Positions 61,048-64,000 of a stretch of 64,000 bases of DNA are shown piece by piece. This stretch comes from Croceitalea sp947503285. Its GTDB lineage: Bacteria > Bacteroidota > Bacteroidia > Flavobacteriales > Flavobacteriaceae. The position numbers and the translations under genes are program-made. Below the pieces are notes generated by a model. It searched no databases and was not told where the DNA came from. It saw only the letters and a list, made by a program, of their open reading frames with translations. The stretch spans positions 1 through 64,000 of the forward strand of contig NZ_BTGQ01000004.1 of assembly GCF_036985505.1 (NCBI RefSeq), read 5' to 3'. The first letter of the stretch is position 1. Each line of letters begins with the position of its first letter.

Positions 61048-61284
61048 TTACTTCACCAAACCTTTGGCCCTTGCTTCTTTCAACACAGCAGAGATACCTT
61101 TTTTGTTGATAATTTTAATTCCTTTAGAAGAAACATTAAGGGTAACCCACTTGTCTTCTTCTGGGATGTAGAATTTCTTTTTTGAAATATTAACGTCAAA
61201 CCTTCTCTTTGTTTTATTAATAGAGAAAGAAACGTTGTTACCAAACATCACCTTTTTTCCTGTAACTTCACAAACTTTGGACAT
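61048..61284 (-). CDS. rpmB: Large ribosomal subunit protein bL28
   Basis: 78 residues: MSKVCEVTGKKVMFGNNVSFSINKTKRRFDVN, then KKFYIPEEDKWVTLNVSSKGIKIINKKGI. It matches bL28. It is first gene of the leftward cluster rpmB-rpmG-DUF4295, standard for Bacteroidota. The promoter region is the 70 bp to cinA. Confidence 0.96.
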   Translation of the reverse strand: MSKVCEVTGKKVMFGNNVSFSINKTKRRFDVNISKKKFYIPEEDKWVTLNVSSKGIKIINKKGISAVLKEARAKGLVK

Positions 61285-61356
61285 CTCCCTTACTTTAGCG
61301 TGATTTTATTGAGGCTGCAAATTTAGGTATTTCTCTCAGACACACAAAATTCAGAA

Positions 61357-62604
61357 CTAAAAATTTACTATTTCTTTTTGAAGTAACTCAAAAGCCTTAT
61401 TCACCGACTTTTGTACAATACGTTCCCTATGATTTCCCATGGTGAATTTTTTGGCAAAAGTGTGTTTCGGGGTGCTAATAGCTATAAATACCGTTCCAAC
61501 GGGCTCCTCTGAATCCCCTTTGGTAGGGCCTGCATTACCTGTCGTGGCAATGGCAAAATCGCTTTGCAACATTTGCCTCACATTTGTTGCCATGGCCATG
61601 GCAACTTGTTCGCTAACCACGGAATGCTCCTCAACGAGTTTTTTCGGCACCCCAAGCACCTCTATTTTGGTCTCGGTGGCATAACTGACGACACTACCTT
61701 TAAAATAGTTCGATGCACCGGGTATTGCCGTTAGGTACTGCGAAATTTTACCCCCTGTGAAGCTTTCGGCAGTTGATAAGGTTAGCCCCCTTTCAGTCAA
61801 TACCCTTCCAATCACCTCTCCTAGGCTACCATCTTCTTCTTCCCCATATATGATATCCCCAATGAGCGGATACAACTTTTCAGCTTCCGTTTCAACTAAA
61901 CGTTGAAGCCGTTCCTTATCTTGTCCCTTAGCTGATAGACGTAATCGCACCCTTCCTAGACTGGGCAGATAGGCTAATTTTATTTCAGGGGGAAGGTTGT
62001 TTTCCCAATCTTCGATGTTATTTGCAATCGCACTTTCGCCCAAGCCATAGGTCAATAAGGTCTTATGAATGATATACGGTCGTTTATAAGAACTTATGAT
62101 CTTGGGTACTACGGCGTCGCGAATCAAGTTTTTCATCTCAAAAGGCACACCTGGCAAAGCGATGAACGAAGTCCCGTTCCTTTCCATCCATAAACCTGGG
62201 GCCGTACCGAAATTATTTTTCAATACCTCCGCTTTCTTGGGTACGAGGGCCTGAAGACGATTCAAATCGGATATTGGTGTTGAAATGTATTTCTCAAAAA
62301 GCATCTCTATGTGTTGCAGCACTACTTCATCCTGCTCCATTTCGTCTTCAAAAAATTCACATAGGGTATGCTTGGTTATATCGTCGTTAGTAGGGCCCAA
62401 CCCACCTGTTAATATGACCACTTGTGATCTTTTACTGGCCTCATGCAAAGCATCGAGAATATGTCCTCGGCTATCTTGAACAGAGGTTATCTGATATACC
62501 GAAACTCCGATTTTGTTCAACTCCTTGGCTATAAATGCGGAATTGGAGTCGACGATTTGACCGATGAGTATCTCATCGCCGATGGTAATGATTTCTGCTT
62601 GCAT
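61357..62604 (-). CDS. cinA: CinA family nicotinamide-nucleotide amidohydrolase
   Basis: 415 residues. The N-terminal MoaB/MogA-like domain (COG1058) spans about 1-170 with AEIITIGDEILIGQIVDSNSAFIA and TGGLGPTNDD. The C-terminal CinA amidase domain spans about 255-410 with STAESFTGGKISQYLTAIPGAS and AIATTGNAGP. The C-terminal domain deamidates NMN in the pyridine nucleotide salvage cycle. Fusion of the two domains is standard. It lies 72 bp upstream of rpmB and on the same strand. Confidence 0.93.
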   Translation of the reverse strand: MQAEIITIGDEILIGQIVDSNSAFIAKELNKIGVSVYQITSVQDSRGHILDALHEASKRSQVVILTGGLGPTNDDITKHTLCEFFEDEMEQDEVVLQHIEMLFEKYISTPISDLNRLQALVPKKAEVLKNNFGTAPGLWMERNGTSFIALPGVPFEMKNLIRDAVVPKIISSYKRPYIIHKTLLTYGLGESAIANNIEDWENNLPPEIKLAYLPSLGRVRLRLSAKGQDKERLQRLVETEAEKLYPLIGDIIYGEEEDGSLGEVIGRVLTERGLTLSTAESFTGGKISQYLTAIPGASNYFKGSVVSYATETKIEVLGVPKKLVEEHSVVSEQVAMAMATNVRQMLQSDFAIATTGNAGPTKGDSEEPVGTVFIAISTPKHTFAKKFTMGNHRERIVQKSVNKAFELLQKEIVNF

Positions 62605-62691
62605 ATAATATGGAATACAATTTAGGGTCGCACGTAAACGGATTACTGCGTTTTTTCAAAAATACGGAATCTTAATGGCGAATGCCGCGTG

Positions 62692-63030
62692 TTATAACTG
62701 GAAGTCTTTATGAAGTTCGGCCACGACTTGTTCGATATCTTTTTTCAAAAGTGGAAACTTGGTTTCTATCTCATCAAAACCTCCCTCGGCCTTACCTAAG
62801 GTTTCAATGGCCAAGGCGTTTGCCCTTGTTTGCTCCATACCCAATAAATCTACATTGGGCTTGATTTTATGGGCCAACTTATACGTTTGTTCGTAATCCT
62901 TATTCGCAATGGCCTCTTCTAAAGACAGTAAATCGGCGGGAACTTCCTCTAAAAAAACGGAAACGACGGAAACGATAAAATCTTCATCACCTTCTGCCAT
63001 TTCATTTATTTTATCTAAACTGTAAATCAT
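62692..63030 (-). CDS. Hpt-domain phosphotransfer protein
   Basis: 112 residues, a single histidine phosphotransfer domain. The phosphorylated His is in YKLAHKIKPNVDLLG (about 55-69, motif AHKIKPN). It accepts phosphate from a hybrid kinase and passes it to a response regulator, but no partner is adjacent. Start MIYSLDKINEMAEGDEDFI overlaps the last base of the FAH-family gene, so co-translation is likely. Confidence 0.88.
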   Translation of the reverse strand: MIYSLDKINEMAEGDEDFIVSVVSVFLEEVPADLLSLEEAIANKDYEQTYKLAHKIKPNVDLLGMEQTRANALAIETLGKAEGGFDEIETKFPLLKKDIEQVVAELHKDFQL

Positions 63031-63641
63031 TATCGTATATGGATTGCAAAGAATTCTTCTCCTTCAATTCTTCCTTGAAGGTAGTCATTTGTCGCTACTT
63101 TTCCAACACCTGCAGGTGTACCCGTAAACAGAATATCACCCTTTTTAAGCATAAAATAGGTGGAAACGTATGAAATCAACTCATCTATCTTCCACAGCAT
63201 CAGGCCCGTATCGCCTTTTTGTACAATTTCCCCATTTTTTAACAATGAAAACCCCAGTTTGTCTAAATTTTCGTACTTATTTTTGGATATCCACTTACCT
63301 ATCACTGCAGCTCCGTCAAATCCTTTGGCCTTCTCCCAAGGCAATCCTTTTGCTTTTAATTGCGATTGAACATCACGCGCCGTAAAATCGATTCCCAAGC
63401 CAATTTCATCATAGTACTTGTGTGCAAACTCCTTCGAGATGTGCTTACCTACTTTCCTGATCTTTACGAGCACCTCAACTTCGTAATGTATCTCTTTCGA
63501 AAACCCCGGAATGTAAAAATCCTGCTCTTTGGGAAGCACGGCAGAATCGGGTTTGATGAATACAACAGGTTCTGTTGGGCGTTCATTCTCAAGCTCATCA
63601 ATATGAGCTGCATAATTTCTACCGATACAGATCAACTTCAT
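63030..63641 (-). CDS. Fumarylacetoacetate hydrolase-family protein
   Basis: 203 residues, small FAH-superfamily enzyme: MKLICIGRNYAAHIDELENE, then PVVFIKPDSAVLPKEQDFYIPG, HYEVEVLVKIRKVGKHI with metal-binding Glu, and FTGTPAGVGKVATNDYL at the end. Family members cleave acylpyruvates or related beta-diketo acids or isomerise them. The substrate is not evident. It overlaps the Hpt gene by 1 base and lies downstream of the exonuclease gene. Confidence 0.92.
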   Translation of the reverse strand: MKLICIGRNYAAHIDELENERPTEPVVFIKPDSAVLPKEQDFYIPGFSKEIHYEVEVLVKIRKVGKHISKEFAHKYYDEIGLGIDFTARDVQSQLKAKGLPWEKAKGFDGAAVIGKWISKNKYENLDKLGFSLLKNGEIVQKGDTGLMLWKIDELISYVSTYFMLKKGDILFTGTPAGVGKVATNDYLQGRIEGEEFFAIHIR

Positions 63642-63658
63642 GAAAAGGGTGTTATGGG

Positions 63659-64000
63659 TTATAAAAGTTTATTGTTCAATTTGCTAAGTTTCAATTGTGT
63701 CAACACCTTTTTGGTATATAATGGAAAGTCTGCATTCAGGATCCAACCAAAATAACCGGGCTCCTTCTCCATCACTTCATCGACCGTTTTACCTTTATGC
63801 TTGCCAAAGGCAAAAATGGGTTCCTCATTTTCATTCACCCCGATAAAGCCCGCAAAATCGAGGGATTGCTTTCTAGTCGTGAACTCTGATAGCTTCTTTA
63901 CGTTATTTTCAAGCTCTGGGTATCGATCCAATTGAGCCAAGAGTACTTCGTAAGTTGCCAAGGTATCCGCTTCGGCACTATGGGCATCATCCAGGTTTTT
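63659..64000 (-). CDS. 3'-5' exonuclease, C-terminal part (cut by window end)
   Basis: The reading frame is open to the last base, so this is only the C-terminal 113 or so codons. The edge reads NLDDAHSAEADTLATYEVLLAQL, the exonuclease III motif H-x4-D of the DnaQ family (HSAEAD). After it a DUF3820-like segment FGKHKGKTVDEVMEKEPGYFGWI completes the protein. The TTG at 63961 is internal and not the start. Probably a DNA or RNA proofreading or processing enzyme. It lies 17 bp upstream of the FAH gene. Confidence 0.85.
   Translation of the reverse strand, partial: KNLDDAHSAEADTLATYEVLLAQLDRYPELENNVKKLSEFTTRKQSLDFAGFIGVNENEEPIFAFGKHKGKTVDEVMEKEPGYFGWILNADFPLYTKKVLTQLKLSKLNNKLL

Overview
The window looks like a chromosome segment of a marine member of the Flavobacteriaceae (Bacteroidota). 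The evidence is the Bacteroidota-type promoter boxes (TTG, 19 bp, TAnnTTTG), the order thrS-infC-rpmI-rplT, a two-gene transketolase, a BlaR1-like M56 protease lacking a penicillin sensor, DUF4295 beside rpmB-rpmG, and a carotenoid cluster of the myxol/saproxanthin type.

Layout. 1-16.6 kb is core genome: thrS, infC (apparent ATA start), rpmI, rplT, a YjbQ-type protein, a HAD phosphatase, an asparagine synthetase B-like protein, dnaB, accA, an LptF/LptG permease, tgt, split transketolase, a small outer-membrane barrel, an FKBP lipoprotein, an S4 protein, a phosphoribosyltransferase and aroK. 16.70-26.75 kb is a 10-kb integrative element inserted in the 3' end of tRNA-Lys(TTT). It is bounded by a 24-bp direct repeat and carries a tyrosine integrase, a BfmA/BtgA-like mobilization protein, a hairpin-rich noncoding region, a serine recombinase and a rightward run of mostly unrecognised genes ending in a Fic protein. 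26.9-39.4 kb holds a BlaI/BlaR1-like pair, three serine hydrolases, an NHL-repeat lipoprotein, an AraC-type regulator, a TPR histidine kinase with a LuxR-type response regulator, and two small envelope genes. 39.47-46.7 kb has tRNA-Leu(GAG), a CarH-like B12 regulator and crtI-crtB-crtZ-crtD-cruF, with a convergent crtA-like gene and a cysteine-less TlpA-like gene. 46.8-64 kb is core again: aconitase, MoxR, two parvulin-type proteins, a class A beta-lactamase-like protein, fasciclin/ECF sigma/anti-sigma, rimO, a serine hydrolase, DUF2911, ftsY, DUF4295-rpmG-rpmB, cinA, an Hpt protein, a FAH-family hydrolase and an exonuclease cut by the window end.

The most unusual signal is in the island. Seven good copies and one degenerate copy of an 18-bp sequence (consensus AAAGTTCAAWNAAACGAT) sit at the junctions between small, unrelated ORFs at 21.9-25.4 kb. 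Each lies on or just after a stop codon, and most lie 0-25 bp before the next start. The ORFs they separate share no visible similarity, which looks like an array of gene cassettes, although a conserved translational signal is a real alternative. The second notable system is the carotenoid operon. Its first gene keeps both cobalamin-binding signatures of CarH photoreceptors, and the gene set matches myxol synthesis except for a missing lycopene cyclase.
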